From contig CM050654.1 in assembly GCA_027574665.1 (NCBI GenBank), positions 37,343,722 through 37,407,721 of the forward strand: 64,000 nucleotides of DNA, read 5' to 3'. The stretch is from Rhynochetos jubatus. Its lineage: Eukaryota > Chordata > Aves > Eurypygiformes > Rhynochetidae. The translations under genes were made by a program, and so were the position numbers. The notes beneath the pieces are model-generated. The model was not told the DNA's origin. It saw only the letters and a list, made by a program, of their open reading frames with translations, and ran no database searches. Shown piece after piece: positions 1-15,941 of this stretch; within the stretch, counting starts at the first letter, position 1, and each line of letters begins with the position of its first letter.

Positions 1-2923
1 ACTCGGGGGTGACCTATGAATAGGCAGGTCTTTCTACTCCTGTTGTTGACTTTGCCAAGTCCAGTGGCTGGGATAGGAATTTGTATTTAAGCAGGGGAAA
101 ACTTCACTTTTCTTCCCTAGTGAGTGGAAATATGTTATTTTATATATTGAGGCCCTAAATTAGTTTTTTTGGCCAGGGTATATTCTTCTGTTCTTGCAGA
201 GCACCATGTGCTGATGCAGCCACTTGCAGTCTACAAGCTCAGAAAGGCCTGTTTTACTCAAACATTTTTATTTTACAATGTGCACCATAGTTTATGTGTG
301 GGGACAATTGCTCCTCGCCATATGAACTTTTGGATTGCTGTGCTGAGCAAAGTCTGCACAGTTTTCTTCTAAACACCTTTCTTTCTTAACATAACTCATT
401 ACTCACAGTGTGCCGCTATAATTTATAGATGGCTGTGCCTCGAGGAATGAAATGACCTCTGTCACTATCACATAAATAAGGCTTAGGAATGCCAGGATTT
501 TCATATCAGATGGAGTAGGCTTCTTTCCGCATTTATATAGAAATAGTGGTGTGGTATAGATTTATATAAGGCTGCAATAGTTTTGTGAATATTATGCTGC
601 CAACATTACTGTGAAAGAAGAAAATTGGAGCCCAAAGATGGGGGAGAAAAGCACACATGATGGCTATTAGAAAACACCTGGCTGTTTAGTCAATACAGGT
701 TCAGAACTGTTGGCTGGTAAATCTCAACTCTTCTCTACTGTTTGACTGCGTTTTAAAATCTATCAATAGATATTCTATTATGTGACTAACCTATTAGCTG
801 GAGACTTTCTGACGGATAAAAAATAGTGTAGCTATCAATCCCTTAAAAGGTGATTAAGAAAAATTATCTATAGTTTTTTATCAAGAAATGAAGAGAGAAG
901 ATGGTGATATCAGGCTATAAAAGCATTGAGGACAGATTCAGGCTACATGCAGGTGGATGATGAGTAGGTTAAATAAAAACAAGCGGTTTTCAAAAGGCTG
1001 CAAATTCTTCGTCCTGGGGGAAAATTCTGCTCTGAATGCCACCCACGTGTCCTGGTGGATGCTCCTGCTGGTCTGTGCATGAAGAAGGGGAAAGAGAACT
1101 GGAAAGTGCCTCTAGTTCATTGTCTCCTGTCTAATATGGCTTTTATCAGTGGGGCTCTGGCCTTCATTTAAAACTGCTTGAGAAAAAAGCCTTCCACCTG
1201 CATCTTTCCTGGGTGAGTGGAAGGTTATGAACTACATCTGTGCAGCTAAGTTTTCTCCCTGGGGTCTGACTCTCCCTTTAGTAGCATCACCTTATCTTTG
1301 GGGTAGCCCTACTAGCAGTTATTCAGTAACATCAGGTTTACACCACGAGAGGTGAGAGTCTGCCCCTTTGTGACTCTTAATAGACACCTGGAGTGGGATG
1401 GCAAAATGCTTTTTATAATCTTCACACAGATTCACAGAGTGTTAGGGGTTGGAAGGGACCTCTAGAGATCACCTAGTCCAACTCCCCTGCCAGAGCAGGA
1501 TCACCTAGAGCAGATCACATTTTATTATGTAAAACTGAATTCCCTGTTACAGCAGAGCTTCACTGCTTGGTTTTCACCAGTGATGATTTATGGATAATTA
1601 TAATTAGGCAAATAGGCCATGAAGACCTTTACAAAAATCTAGCAGGGAACGAACATTTTAGTCTCGCTAAGCCTGCTAAATTAAACATGTGGGTTTCGGC
1701 AGAGGACAAAGAAGGGCTTACTGAAAACTTAATATAATAATAATCATCTTATAAAGATTGGGTGATGCTACTAGTTAACAGAACTGTATTTTCTCTGAAT
1801 GCCTCAGGATTGTTAAAACTAGATTTGAAGTGATTGCAAGTGAAATTATTGTGATGAAAATATCTCTTTGTAACACAAACTTGTCTTAAACTGGCAGAAT
1901 TGTCTACCTCATTTAATAATATAAGTGAGGGCAGCGTCAGTCAGATTCTGAGCTCAGGAAGCATAATTATGAGGAGAAATGAGAAAAAAACTATCTAGGT
2001 TGGGCTACTGTTATAAATGACTCATCCTTTCAAGAACTGGAAAAAGCTTATTCACATTTCTTAAAGATCTCAAAGAAGAGCTGCAAAATGCCAAGACTAT
2101 TTCCAACCTCCTTTTAACACAAGGACATTATCCTTGTTTATTCTTTCAGTTCTTTGTAGCATCACTAATGGCTCTCTGCCTATAAAAGTTATGAACCTAA
2201 TTTAACTTTAAAAGTCTTTTTTCTGTACCATGAAAGGCCATGAATTCATACACAAGTCAATTTTTTTCACATCTTGTATTGGCTTCTGTGTTGTTGTTGT
2301 TGTTGAAACTAGATCTGTGTTGCTATGTAAGCCATCAAATACACTTCTTAAAGATTGTTTTGTAATGAACTCTATCTTTCAGTATGCTATTGAACCAAGA
2401 ATTTGGAATCGGAGAGGCAGAACACCATGAAAAAGACCATAAAATAAACCTCCCTCTATTTTAAAATATGCCGTCTTTCTTTTCTGTGAAAAGATGTTAT
2501 TGTGTCTCTGGTCCATGAGTATAAAAATTACTGAGTGCGTGTAGCTGAGCCTGCCTCTACGGCAAATTCTCACTGCTGCGAGACACACAAAATACCAAGC
2601 AAAAATTGGCTCAGGCACATGTACCTGCTACTCACCCCAACTTCATGGCATTCAAGCTGTAATGTAAGTGCAAGTATTCAAGTTGCTTTAGAAAATAATG
2701 GATAGCTTCTGTGAACCCACTGCAGTTCAAAGAAATGGTACTGAATCTGGTAAATGCTATTTAACAATGCAGTTGTGAAACAGTTTCAGTGGGGTTTTTT
2801 CTGCAGTAGCTGTGAGTATAATTAGCGAGGGGCAGCACTAATGAAAACACAACAAAGACTTAGGAGAAGGATTTGATCCCCCTGAGTGTTTGAACTCCTT
2901 TGCTGAAGGCAGGGTGGCATTAC
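1..2923 (-). other. VWDE intron 4 (right part)
   Basis: Non-coding AT-rich DNA downstream of exon 4 in reading direction. I searched for the next VWDE exon (the segment beginning with a Phe-Cys-Ser motif) and did not find it, so it should lie left of the window. The stretch holds one CR1 remnant (about 1430-1516) and a short GTT run near 2290. Nothing else is recognised. Confidence 0.7.
1430..1516 (-). mobile_element. CR1 LINE 3'-end fragment
   Basis: The run gttaggggttggaagggacc, followed by agatcacctagtccaactcccctgccagagcagg in pieces, is the reverse complement of the CR1 3' end. The piece is truncated at both ends and does not keep the tail octamer well. CR1 is the dominant LINE of birds and reptiles; it marks the window as sauropsid, most likely avian. 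Confidence 0.9.
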
Positions 2924-3156
2924 CGTGTCTCCCAGTTTGAGATTTACGCCATTCATCTCGACGTAGGAAAATGACCGCGGGGTGGTGTCGCGCTGGATCT
3001 GCTCTTTCTTGCCAGGGGTGGACAGGCGTGACCACACCACCATGTACTGCAGCAGCGGCTTTGAGGGGGGGCGGCTGTAGGTGCACTTCAGGTGGACACG
3101 ACCTTCCACAAGCTCGGGAGTTATGACCGGTTGCAACGCCAGGCTTGTGAGTTTTT
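2924..3156 (-). CDS. VWDE: VWDE exon 4 (internal coding exon)
   Basis: This internal exon of VWDE, a large secreted protein with a D8C module, a VWD domain and EGF repeats, encodes 77 residues running from KLTSLALQPV to LKLGDT. It includes ELVEGRVHLKC, YMVVWSRLS and VEMNGVNLKLGD, which I recognise as the stretch just after the D8C module in VWDE. The read strand shows an acceptor tcttcttccag before the exon and a donor ACG|gtaatg after it. The 233 bp equal two bases plus 77 codons, so it enters in phase 1 and leaves in phase 0, matching the phase-1 end of exon 3. It is richer in G+C and CpG than its flanks. The next exon lies beyond the left edge. The fold of this stretch is unclear; an Ig-like beta fold is only a guess. 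Confidence 0.9.
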
Positions 3157-6026
<2,870 letters not shown>

Positions 6027-8399
6027 CTATGGAGAACTATTGAAACCCAGGAGTGTCGTGATCTTGGAGGGTCAGTGAGAAAGCTGTGTAGGTGGGCATG
6101 AGAATGTCTTGCTCAGCTTAGAGAGGTGACTTTACACAGACAAAATTTTTAAGAGCACAAGAACTGCATTCCAAAGTATTTTCCTCTAGTGTTTTGGAAT
6201 GAAAAAGCCTGTTTACATGCTTTCATCTATATCCCTTTTATGGGATTTTTGATCTGCGAGCTTCTATGTATTAATGGCTTCCACTAAATCCCTGAATACC
6301 CTGAACACAGGAAATCCTAAAGCAGAAGGGGTTGATCCTAAAATGGTTTAAACTATGGCATTTTGAGTCATGGCTGGGAGAGGGTCTCTAGAATTAACTT
6401 TCCCAAGTTACAGATGGATGTTCAGGCATCTCAGATCTGAATTGCCCTCTGTATCTGCCAGGCTTTACTGCTGACTAAAGGGACATGATTATCCAAAACT
6501 GTCTTTAAGTGTCTCAGTGAGGAGATTAAGTATAATCTGAGCCTAATAAAATACACACAGTCAATTGCAGTGGTACCTTGTTATTCTGTGCCATTACCTA
6601 TCATTTACCAATATGCAAAGCATACAGATATTTGAGCTACAGTTTGAAAATTATTACCAAATACTGACAATAATTTATTCTCAGATATCAGTCATATTCC
6701 CCAGAGTGTGACTGCTGCCATTGCTTTGCATTTCTTCAGCCATCTATAGTGAACTGTCTCTAATAGTCGCACTCTGGGGACACGCTTCCTCCTGGCGATA
6801 TATCACATTGGAAAAAACCCACCATTTTTTCCTATTGGCCCAGGTTTGCTGCTTCACTTTTGAAGATCAAAAGTTGTTTGTGAGAGCAGAGGAAGCGGTG
6901 AAAGTCAAAGGATAAATTTATGAAGTCACGCGCCAGTGCCCAACTGGGGTTTGAATTTTACCCGGAAGCTTTAGAAGCCAGAAAGCGGGGACAGGGGAAT
7001 GAGGGCTGCACACCCAGTAAAATAAAATTGTTTTTGAAAAAAATAATTTACATGGCATGACACAGTCTGATTTCCATTTGGAGCTAGTTATTGCCAGGCT
7101 TCTAAAAACAAGGATTTCTGGGAGACACCATTAAAATTGTCCAAAGTCTTTTTTTTTTTTATGCCCAGAAATGCAGCAGCAGCCGGGCAGAGGGGCTGGC
7201 CTTGCCCTCCCATTCCTGTCCTCGTGCAAGGCACTGGACCTTACCCAGTGCCGGAGGTTCCTGGCGAGGAACAGCATGCCAGCAGTGTGCTAGCGAAGGA
7301 GATGACCAGCATGAAAACGCTTTTACAAGGAATTTCAGATTAATCCCTTCTCTACCTTTATTTAAAAGCCACGTCGTGTGTTACTGTTTGAGGGATTTGT
7401 TCTGTTTATTTATTTACAGCTGTAAGGGACAGAGGTCCTTTCTGTGCTGGGAAAATGCAGATGTCAGGAGTTTTTTTATACTCTGGGGAGCTTCTGACCT
7501 AGAGAGCAAGATCAGATGTGAAGTAACGTGTTTCCAAAGCACATTTATGAGCATGCACTTGCAGTGACACAGAGGAGCGGAGCAAACATCATCCAGAGGA
7601 GACGTGCTCCATGCAGAGGATGAAGGATGGGCACAGAGAGAAGGATGGTGGCTGGAGCTCTGCAGTCTCTGCTTCATACTCATGGTGTGTTCTTGATGAG
7701 ATACTTGCACCTTGAAATCCCTCTTGCTCCAGGTAACTGCTGCTTGCGGTGCATGTGTGAGCAAAGATTGTTGGAATGCATCATTATTTTTTAAATTATG
7801 TTTAAAATACAGATGTTTGTGAGTGTGCCTCTTGGGTGTTTTGAGCCTCACAAGCCAGGAAGAATTAAAGTAGGGGGGTGAAGAGCAGAAGAGATGAATG
7901 AGCACTGGAGCAAAATGGGTGTGTGTAAGCCTGCAGAAAGCCTTGAAGGACTATGTTTTGTTAAGGAGACACAGCACAGCCTGCCCATCCCTCCCAGAGC
8001 TCTCCTCTGCAGAACTGACCTCATGGCAGGCACCAGTTCTTGCTGCCTGAGGAGGGATGCTGTCACTGCTCATGCCTAGGGAAGCACTCCCAGTGCTGCT
8101 AACACCCACTGCAAAGGGCTGTTGCCACTCTTCCCTGACGCTGAGTTGCTGAAAAGTGTCCTTCATTACTCTGAGGAGAGTCAATCCCAGTAAATACCTG
8201 TGTCTCAAGGAATATGTGCACCCATGGCTGAACAAACTGAAAAAGTGATCTGCTGCTGCTCAAAGTAAACTATTGAATCCACTCAGTTCTGCCTTTTAAA
8301 CATGTAACTGGCCCCAGTATGTCAGCGCTGCTCCATTGGGAGTGTGGCCAGTGGACTGCCCCCAGTCAAGGCACGCACGGTGCCTCAGTTTCCCTGGCT

Positions 8400-8540
8400 G
8401 CTGCCTGACCTGGGGCAAATCACCTACTCCTTGTTCACCTCGCTTCCTTATCTCTAAACCAGAGGTAAGGTGTCTGAGATGGTAATAGTACTTCCCTGCC
8501 TTGCAGCAGGGCTGAAAAGATAAATTCATTAATGAGACAC
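8400..8540 (+). repeat. MIR-like ancient SINE remnant
   Basis: The order cctgacctggggcaaatcac, cttccttatctctaaa, gagatggtaatagtacttcc, cagggctgaaaagataaa and ttcattaatgaga follows the MIR SINE pattern (gacctTgggcaagtcac, tcctcatctgtaaaatg, gataataatagtacctacc, ggattaaatgag). I judged this by eye. MIR-type copies are rare and old in birds, so the copy is expected to be heavily diverged. Confidence 0.6.
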
Positions 8541-8767
8541 CCATCTATCTGCTGTGCTATGGGCCATGTAGATAAATAGACAGATGCAAGTGCACTCGGG
8601 CTGCGAAGAAAGACAAAATGCGATCTGTATGTAGAAGCGGGTCTGTATCCTCTGTTAGCACGTAGAGGAGAAAAATAAAGCGCTGAAATAAGACGGTGAT
8701 TTTCTCCCTCTTTGTACTTATCCTCGCCACCAGTCTGTGAGCCATTTTGAGAAAGCTAGGATTAGCA

Positions 8768-8783
8768 CGGCTGACGTCAGCCG
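8768..8783. promoter_or_regulatory. perfect CRE palindrome in a CpG-retaining block
   Basis: The 16 bases cggctgacgtcagccg form an exact palindrome with the full cAMP-response element TGACGTCA at 8772-8779, the consensus site for CREB/ATF dimers. It sits in VWDE intron 2 inside a stretch (about 8560-8960) with far more CpG than its surroundings. Function is inferred from the motif only. Confidence 0.45.
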
Positions 8784-10164
8784 CCAGCGTTGTGTGCAGG
8801 CTTTCCGATAACCCCCCGCTGTGATCTGCGGCACCCCGGATTTGTTCTGGCGAATCTTGCACTGAAACCGTTTGAGTGAAAGAGTTTATTATGTAATGTG
8901 CACAAATTACAAGCAATAACAAACACTTGCGACTGACTTTGCACCCAGGAAATGTCAGGGTGTGGGAAAGCAAGTTATTGTAACAAACTACAGGCTGGCC
9001 AAGGAGGAATTTTGGTATAAATCAAGTATCTCTGTTTTCCTGCCAGTTTTATGCCATACATGCGTTTATTTTCTGCTTTGAGCTACATGCTGTCCACCTG
9101 AGTCAGGTAAGTTGCCTCTTGCTACCAAAAGGACTTGCTGCATGAGGGCCCTGTGAATTAGACCTGGGAAGGCAAGGGCAAATGTATAATCATGCATTTA
9201 ACCAGTGGTACTGATAAGAACAGAAAAAAATGAAGGAAAAATGTATATTTAAAAAACAAAATCTGGGAGAAGAGGCTTCAAAGAGCCACATTTTTCAAGT
9301 CCCAGCTGTGTCATAATTAGCATTAACTTTTGTAGCAGTCATTTGGGAGAGTAACCAGAAAATGGAATACAGAGGTAGCAAATGATCGGCATTTAAGATA
9401 TAGCGTTTACCTGCAATAACTACAGTCATTGCTGCTCTAAGAATAGCATAAGGCTGTGGGACTCTCACACCAGAATTCAGCAGCATTTCCAAAATGAAGA
9501 AGAGGAATTACACAGCTGTCACCACAGAAGAGCAAACTCCTAAAGCCTTTCGCAGGCAGGAGCTCGTCTGCTGGGATGACAGCGAAGATCAGCCCATGGC
9601 TTTGCTGGGTGAGCTACATAAAGCGAGCTGCACAGCAGCTCTGTTGCTGTGGTGTGTGAAATACCAGCCTTTCTCCCTCAAAATGGAAGCTATGCAGTGG
9701 GAAGCAAAGTAAGTTACAATACCAGTGACACTGGAAAACACGTGTGTGCCCACTGTCCATCCATTTACTTCTGAGTATATTGGTAGGTATAATGAGAACT
9801 AATCTCCCTCCCTACAGATCCTCACTCCCTTACATGTCTTTAAGTTGTGTCCAGGGTGGTGAGCTGCAAGTGGACGTCTGATTAACACTCCAATTAAGAG
9901 ATCACAAGCATTCAATTGCTTCAGGTGACCTACATGCTTGCACTTGCAACTGGCCAAGGTAATGGCAAGTTAGTGAAGGAAACTATATTCTTGTAAACCC
10001 TAAATTTAGGTCATCCGTTGCATCTGCATTAGGTATCCAGTGACACAGCCTGTGTTAAGGAGAGCTTATCCAACACAAAAAGGAGGTTTTAGGCTGTTGC
10101 CAGATTTCTTTAGTGCTCAGTATCCTTTCATACTTTATCCAATTATAATTAAGTGATGTTTTTA

Positions 10165-10232
10165 ATCTTCAAAGCATTTTATAAACCTTACCTAATTAAT
10201 CTTCACAACACCTCTATGTGGCAGGTAGGCAT
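10165..10232 (-). repeat. MIR/L2-like ancient repeat remnant
   Basis: The pieces cttcaaagcattttataaac, aattaatcttcacaacacct and atgtggcaggtaggca resemble the reverse complement of the shared MIR/L2 3' region (aaagcgctttacat, ttaatcctcacaacaaccct, atgaggtaggta). It is short and diverged; assignment between MIR and L2 is not possible by eye. Confidence 0.5.
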
Positions 10233-13200
10233 TCATTAAGTGTTTTTGATTCATAATTAGGCACTGGCTAATCGTTTAAATAATTCAGTTCAGAAAACCT
10301 AAATGAAAAAAAATTAAATTTGTTCCTCCTTTGCCAAAACAATGGGACAAACCATTATTATTTAATCCAATGATGTCTCCTTCCATTTAGTTCGGGTTTG
10401 GAGAATCAACTAGTTTGATTGAACACTCTAAGGTTCTTTATAATTGCACAAAGAAATCAAGCTTGATTGTTCTTGTCACTTGGGTATTGCACTGAAATTA
10501 TGCTGTTAAAAATAAGTAGCAACATATGTGAGAAATGCATTGTTTTAGTTAGATGGAGATGGAAGGCTTTTTGGTATACTGTTGGTTGGCAGATAGAGCA
10601 TTGTGATTTTGCATCTGTTATCCACTCGAAACTTTACTTTGTCTTAGTTTTTTGAATTCTTTGTAGTAAGTTGAAGTAAATAAGATTTTTTATTTCATTC
10701 TGGGGCCGAACTCTGCAGAAATCAGTTTACGTCAGGAATATCTGTAGTAGCAATTAAACCGGTGCCTGTCTTGTGTTTCTTTTAAGTACATGCTTCTGAA
10801 CAATAGAGGCTGTAATTGTAATTTCTACAGAAGGCTTTTTGTATGCCTGAAAAACAAACAGGAAAAAGAAAACCTGTTCATACCTACCATTATGATCTTG
10901 GAGTATTCACACATACATGTGAGAATTACAGCTGAAAACAAGCAACAATACCTTGAAAGTGTCACTTGCTTTTAAGTTAGTAAAACAATTGCAAATCAAA
11001 GTAGGATTGGATTCAGAGCAAAATAAAAAAAATAATAGTATGCAGTTGAGTTACTGTATTTTGGTTGTGAGTATGAAATGTTCTACAACAGGTTAAGTAA
11101 AAGAGGAAATGAAACTGAGTATGAGAAATAGTAAATCATCTTCTCCAGGGGCTACAATATTAAGCATCATAGGCAGGTTAGATTTAACACGCTTTAACGT
11201 GACCTTGTTTTGTACATCAAAGATTAGCATTTAAGCCTATGTTTGAGCCTAGTATATGTATAAAAGTGAATTTATATTGTTAAAAATGCAGCTGTTGAGA
11301 AAACATCAGTTCTGACTGCATAATGTATCCTTCTTATGCCACACTTACATACAAATTTGGAGATGGTTTTGCTCATTTAGAGAATGAAATTTCTGAAGGG
11401 CATTGGAAGGAATCATGATATACCGTCACAGGCAGGTGTTACTACTGGGCATTTCCAAAACACAGTGTTGTATCTGCAACTAACCTGTAGAAATCCTTCC
11501 TGTAGGATTCTGGAGGCTAAAAACTTACAGCGACTGAAGTGGCTCATGGGAGAGAAATCCCTTTAAAGTCTCATACAACCCACGTCTGAATCCAGAAACC
11601 CATGAACCAGGGGTTTCTGGAGATGGGTAAACTGCAAAGCTGAAACTATTGCCCTGATCCTGCCCTTCCCTCCAGGCAGCCACATTCGGCTGCTGGCAAG
11701 GATGAGCAGCTGGGGCAAGTAGACCTCCACTGTGGTGCAAGAGGTCATTTGGAGGCTCCTGCCATGCATGCCACCCCAGCTGCAGAAAATAGTGAACCCA
11801 AGGCGGGGGCTGCCTTAAGACTGGCAGGAAACCAGGAGTGAAGCAGTGGCAGCTCTGAGAGGTTGAACTTGAGCTGATGGGATGCAGTGCTGTGCACGTA
11901 TATACCTATTTGTGCACATACGTACTTACGTGTGTATCTGTGTATGCATCTGGTATGTGCCTGTCACTCCAGGTGCTGTGCATATTTCTGTATGCATACT
12001 ATATCAGTGCTGAACCATGCATCTGGGTCACTAGTACGGATGGGTGTTGTGGGAGGACTGCTGGCTCATGAGGCATTCCGACGTATCAGAAGATCTGGAG
12101 ACCAGTGTCTCTCCTCGGCAGTGGGTGTGCAGTGATTTTTGTGGTCAGTGCGGTAACAGCTGTATTAATCCCTCTGCCCAAGGATTATGGTATCACAAAT
12201 GCTCTGTTTCAGAGGACAAGTGTTTGATAGGGACAGTTGTTCCAGTAGTGATTCTGGTTTTAATACCTTTCTTTTTTAGCTTATCAGTTGCAGTTTGCAA
12301 TTGGCTACTCAAAGCTGGAAATCCTGGCATTGCTATGAGAAATAATGAATTTGACTTGTGCAAGCGGTATCATGAGTATTATTGCTGGCTCCAGAACCAA
12401 CTGCTATTTGCATAAGCAAATTCTTAATTGTTTTTCCTTAAGGTCGCAGAGTATGATCTATGCGTTTTCACCCTCATGTGAATGAGGGGAAGAAGTACAT
12501 TTCCAGCCATACTTCTGGCTTCAGGGTGAGCTGTGAGCCAGCGTTGCAGGGCCTGCCTGGCATTAGCATGGCAGTTGGGTTTGCATTACGGTCAGCAGCA
12601 TGCGCTGCTCTTCTGCAACCCACAGACTGACCTTTGACTGCAGCGCAGATCTTCAATAACATTAGCAGGCTGTGTTTCCTCTCATTTCTTTTTGGTATTC
12701 ATTCCTTCCCTGGGGCTTGCCCATAGGTACATATATAGGAAGGTATTTGTATACCTTATATAATAGTTATTTCCATAACCAATGTATGTATTTCTTATAT
12801 TGACTGTTAAGTACTTTCCTGTATTTTGAATAGATTTTCTATTCAGCTTTATGTCACTTTCTTTTTCCTGTGAAGGTCATTTTACTGCTAGGTCTGGCCA
12901 TGTCTATGCATTGTTTCTCGCTCTTATTATAGTGCCTTAATCTTACTAAAAGCTTCCCTATGCTTTCTTCCGTTAGTGTTTTTGCCTCTCGCAGTGAATT
13001 TGGCAATTCTCGAAGAACGAACTATTGTTTCTGATCTGCAGGCAGCAGCCGCAATACCTTGGGATACAAAATTTGCAAGTTTGTGTTGCTTTTGTGCTAG
13101 GATTTGTTGTTGGATGGGCAAGTGGCTGTGTCCAAGTGTGCATGTCCAGGATCTGGTAATTGCCGAGGCTCCTTCGGGAGCCCCGTGGGAGAGGCAAGGA

Positions 13201-15534
13201 AGAAAGAGGGGGAGGAAGGTCAGGATCATTCATTACCCCCCTAAGAAATTCAACACTCAATGCCTAAATTGGAAAGCTGTTTCAATCAAAAGTATTTTGC
13301 CACCAGAGGAATACATTTGTGGACAGCAGTTGGATTCAAGGGATGGAGAACTCAAGAATACGATTCATGTTTTCACACTTTTTTTGACATAAAAACTTTT
13401 GGTTATTTTGTTCTGCCTTTTTTCCCTTTTTTTTTTTCACTTGTTTTTTTTTAAAAAAAAAATGTAGTGGATGAGCAGCAGCTTCTCAAGAGTTATTATT
13501 TACTTTTCGTTACTAAAGCCACTGTCCCTCTTAGCTGTGACATGATTGTAGACTGAGGCTCTCATAACTTCTGTATGTGGCTTGGTTCTGCTCTCTGCTG
13601 AATATGACACTTTCTGTGGGTGTGATGCAATATTCAGTCAGGGCTATACTTTTACGGTGAAGATTTCTGTGGCAAGATTCAGAATAAAGGCTATGAGAGC
13701 ATGTCTGAACCATGCCTTGCATGTCTGCCCTTGCATGTCTGTCCTACCCAGGCACTGCAGCTGGTTCTTGGAGCTCAACGGCCTTGTGCCCACCCACCAC
13801 ATGCCGTTTGTCCTGCCCCAGTTCTCTCTCAAACTGGGCAGGACCTTTAGATCTCCATTATGGTTTAAACCCTTTTTGAGCTTACCTGCTATTACTTTGA
13901 ACTAAGAAGTTAATCTTATCCATTGATAAGGAGCTAATTGTATCTGGCCAGTATCAACAGGTTATCACCACGCATGTATTTTACAAGGTGCTGGAGTAAT
14001 GTACTTTTTCACTCTCCAGCTGTATTGTCTGGCTTTATTTGGTCTCTTTTCTATCTGTTCAGGATTTTGTCTTTGACTTCTTTAATTAAAATCAGCTCAC
14101 TCCAGCCAGGCTGGAATGTCCAATAATAACTGCTTATTAAGGAGTGGAAGCTGTGCAGTTATGAATTTAAATTATTTTGTTCCAGAGGTTTTGCTCAAAT
14201 TAAATGGAAAACCAAATTAAACAATGATTTAATTAAGTGGAAGAGAGAGAACGTAGAGGCAGATTTAGAAGGTGAAGATCTAAAAGAAGCGTATTCGTCC
14301 AGTTGTGACATCTAACAGATGTAAGCCTTCATCAGAATGGCAAAGCAGAGATTTACTGTCATTCAGAGGATAATGAAGAAACCAATGGCAAGAATTATGT
14401 TACAAGATAAGAAACTAAACTAATGAATATAGCTCTACTAACCTGAATAAAAACCTCCAGAGAAGAGATTAAAAGAAACAAAGCATGTATTGTTGGAAAG
14501 AAATCCCATACAGTCGAGCATTGCTACATACTCGAAATTGCTGAAATGCAATGACAAATTAAATTATATTATAGAACATTTATACACTTACAGAGCAACT
14601 TGTAAAAATAAACTTCATAATGCATTGGGATATTCAAGGATGACCTGCCATGAAATGAATATTTCAGTAATAATCATGCCAATTTGCTGATGTTAATTAC
14701 ATTTATAGTTTGTATATGTAGAAAGTTAGAAATCCCACAGAAGTAACAATTATCTCTTAACATTTCATGTAACGTTAGACCATTAAGATATACTTCTATT
14801 GTGACAAGTTCACAGGTTCATTTTGAATGGATATGAGACATTGCTTGCTAATTTCGAGAAGGTTCTCCAGCTAGGGTAGCATCGCCTAATATTAAACTTC
14901 CTGATGGAATGGAATATTTAATCTGTAAAGTAATTTATGGTAATAAGTTTATTATTTTCTGAATAATTTTGTTTAAGAGAGTGTTTGAAATTATTGTAAC
15001 CTCCTGCAGCTGGGCTATTTGAGATGGCGACGACTCTAGTTAGGGTCTCAAGTTGCTTTGGCAGCAATGATTGCAAGTTAAATGTTACTGTCATACATAT
15101 TAAACACACATAAAAACAGATAATTGTCTTTTTTAGAGAGTAATCTCATGTAGTGAGGCTTTTTTGCTCTAGAAAGCAGTTAGCATACTTATGAAACTAA
15201 ATAATGCATGAAGTAATAGCCGAAAAAGACTCAAATTTAGCTTTTCCTTCTGTATCACTAAAGAACTTCTTTTCATATTCCTTTTCCTGTTTTTTCCCTT
15301 CTGATTTCATGATAAGGACGTATTTCTAATTCACAACAAATTATGTGGGGAGTCAGGTTCCAGAATCTATTCTTAAAGGAACAGAATTCCTTGAAAAAAG
15401 TATAACTGATGGTGGTATCTGTGGGTTACTAAGTATCTGTCTTCAGAGTTGGAAAACCTGTTGATTTTTGTTTGAATAATGCCCAGTCCATAGTGATTCT
15501 GGTCTCTGAGTACTGCCCTTGGATATGTCAGTGC

Positions 15535-15579
15535 TATTATTATTATTATTATTGTTATTATTATTGTTATTATTATTAT
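15535..15579 (+). repeat. (ATT)n microsatellite
   Basis: About 15 units of TAT/ATT with two interrupting GTT units. It lies in VWDE intron 2, 138 bases below the exon 2 donor. Confidence 0.97.
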
Positions 15580-15704
15580 GGGACAAGTGGTTTTCCCATT
15601 AGCACTCACCTATCCCCATTGCAGTCTACTGGCTACGTGTATAGAGTGTCTGGAAAGGAAAATTACGTCAAAGGATTTATTTATTTCTCCAGGATTAGTG
15701 CTTA

Positions 15705-15941
<237 letters not shown>

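Noticed and set aside
7414..7905. 163-codon open frame on the minus strand, the longest in the window.
   Set aside because: Low-complexity, His/Ser-rich translation without domain, splice support or family resemblance; it lies inside VWDE intron 2.
12044..12415. Plus-strand frame with a hydrophobic segment (VVPVVILVLIPFFFSLSVAV).
   Set aside because: The hydrophobic run comes from T-rich DNA; no other coding evidence.
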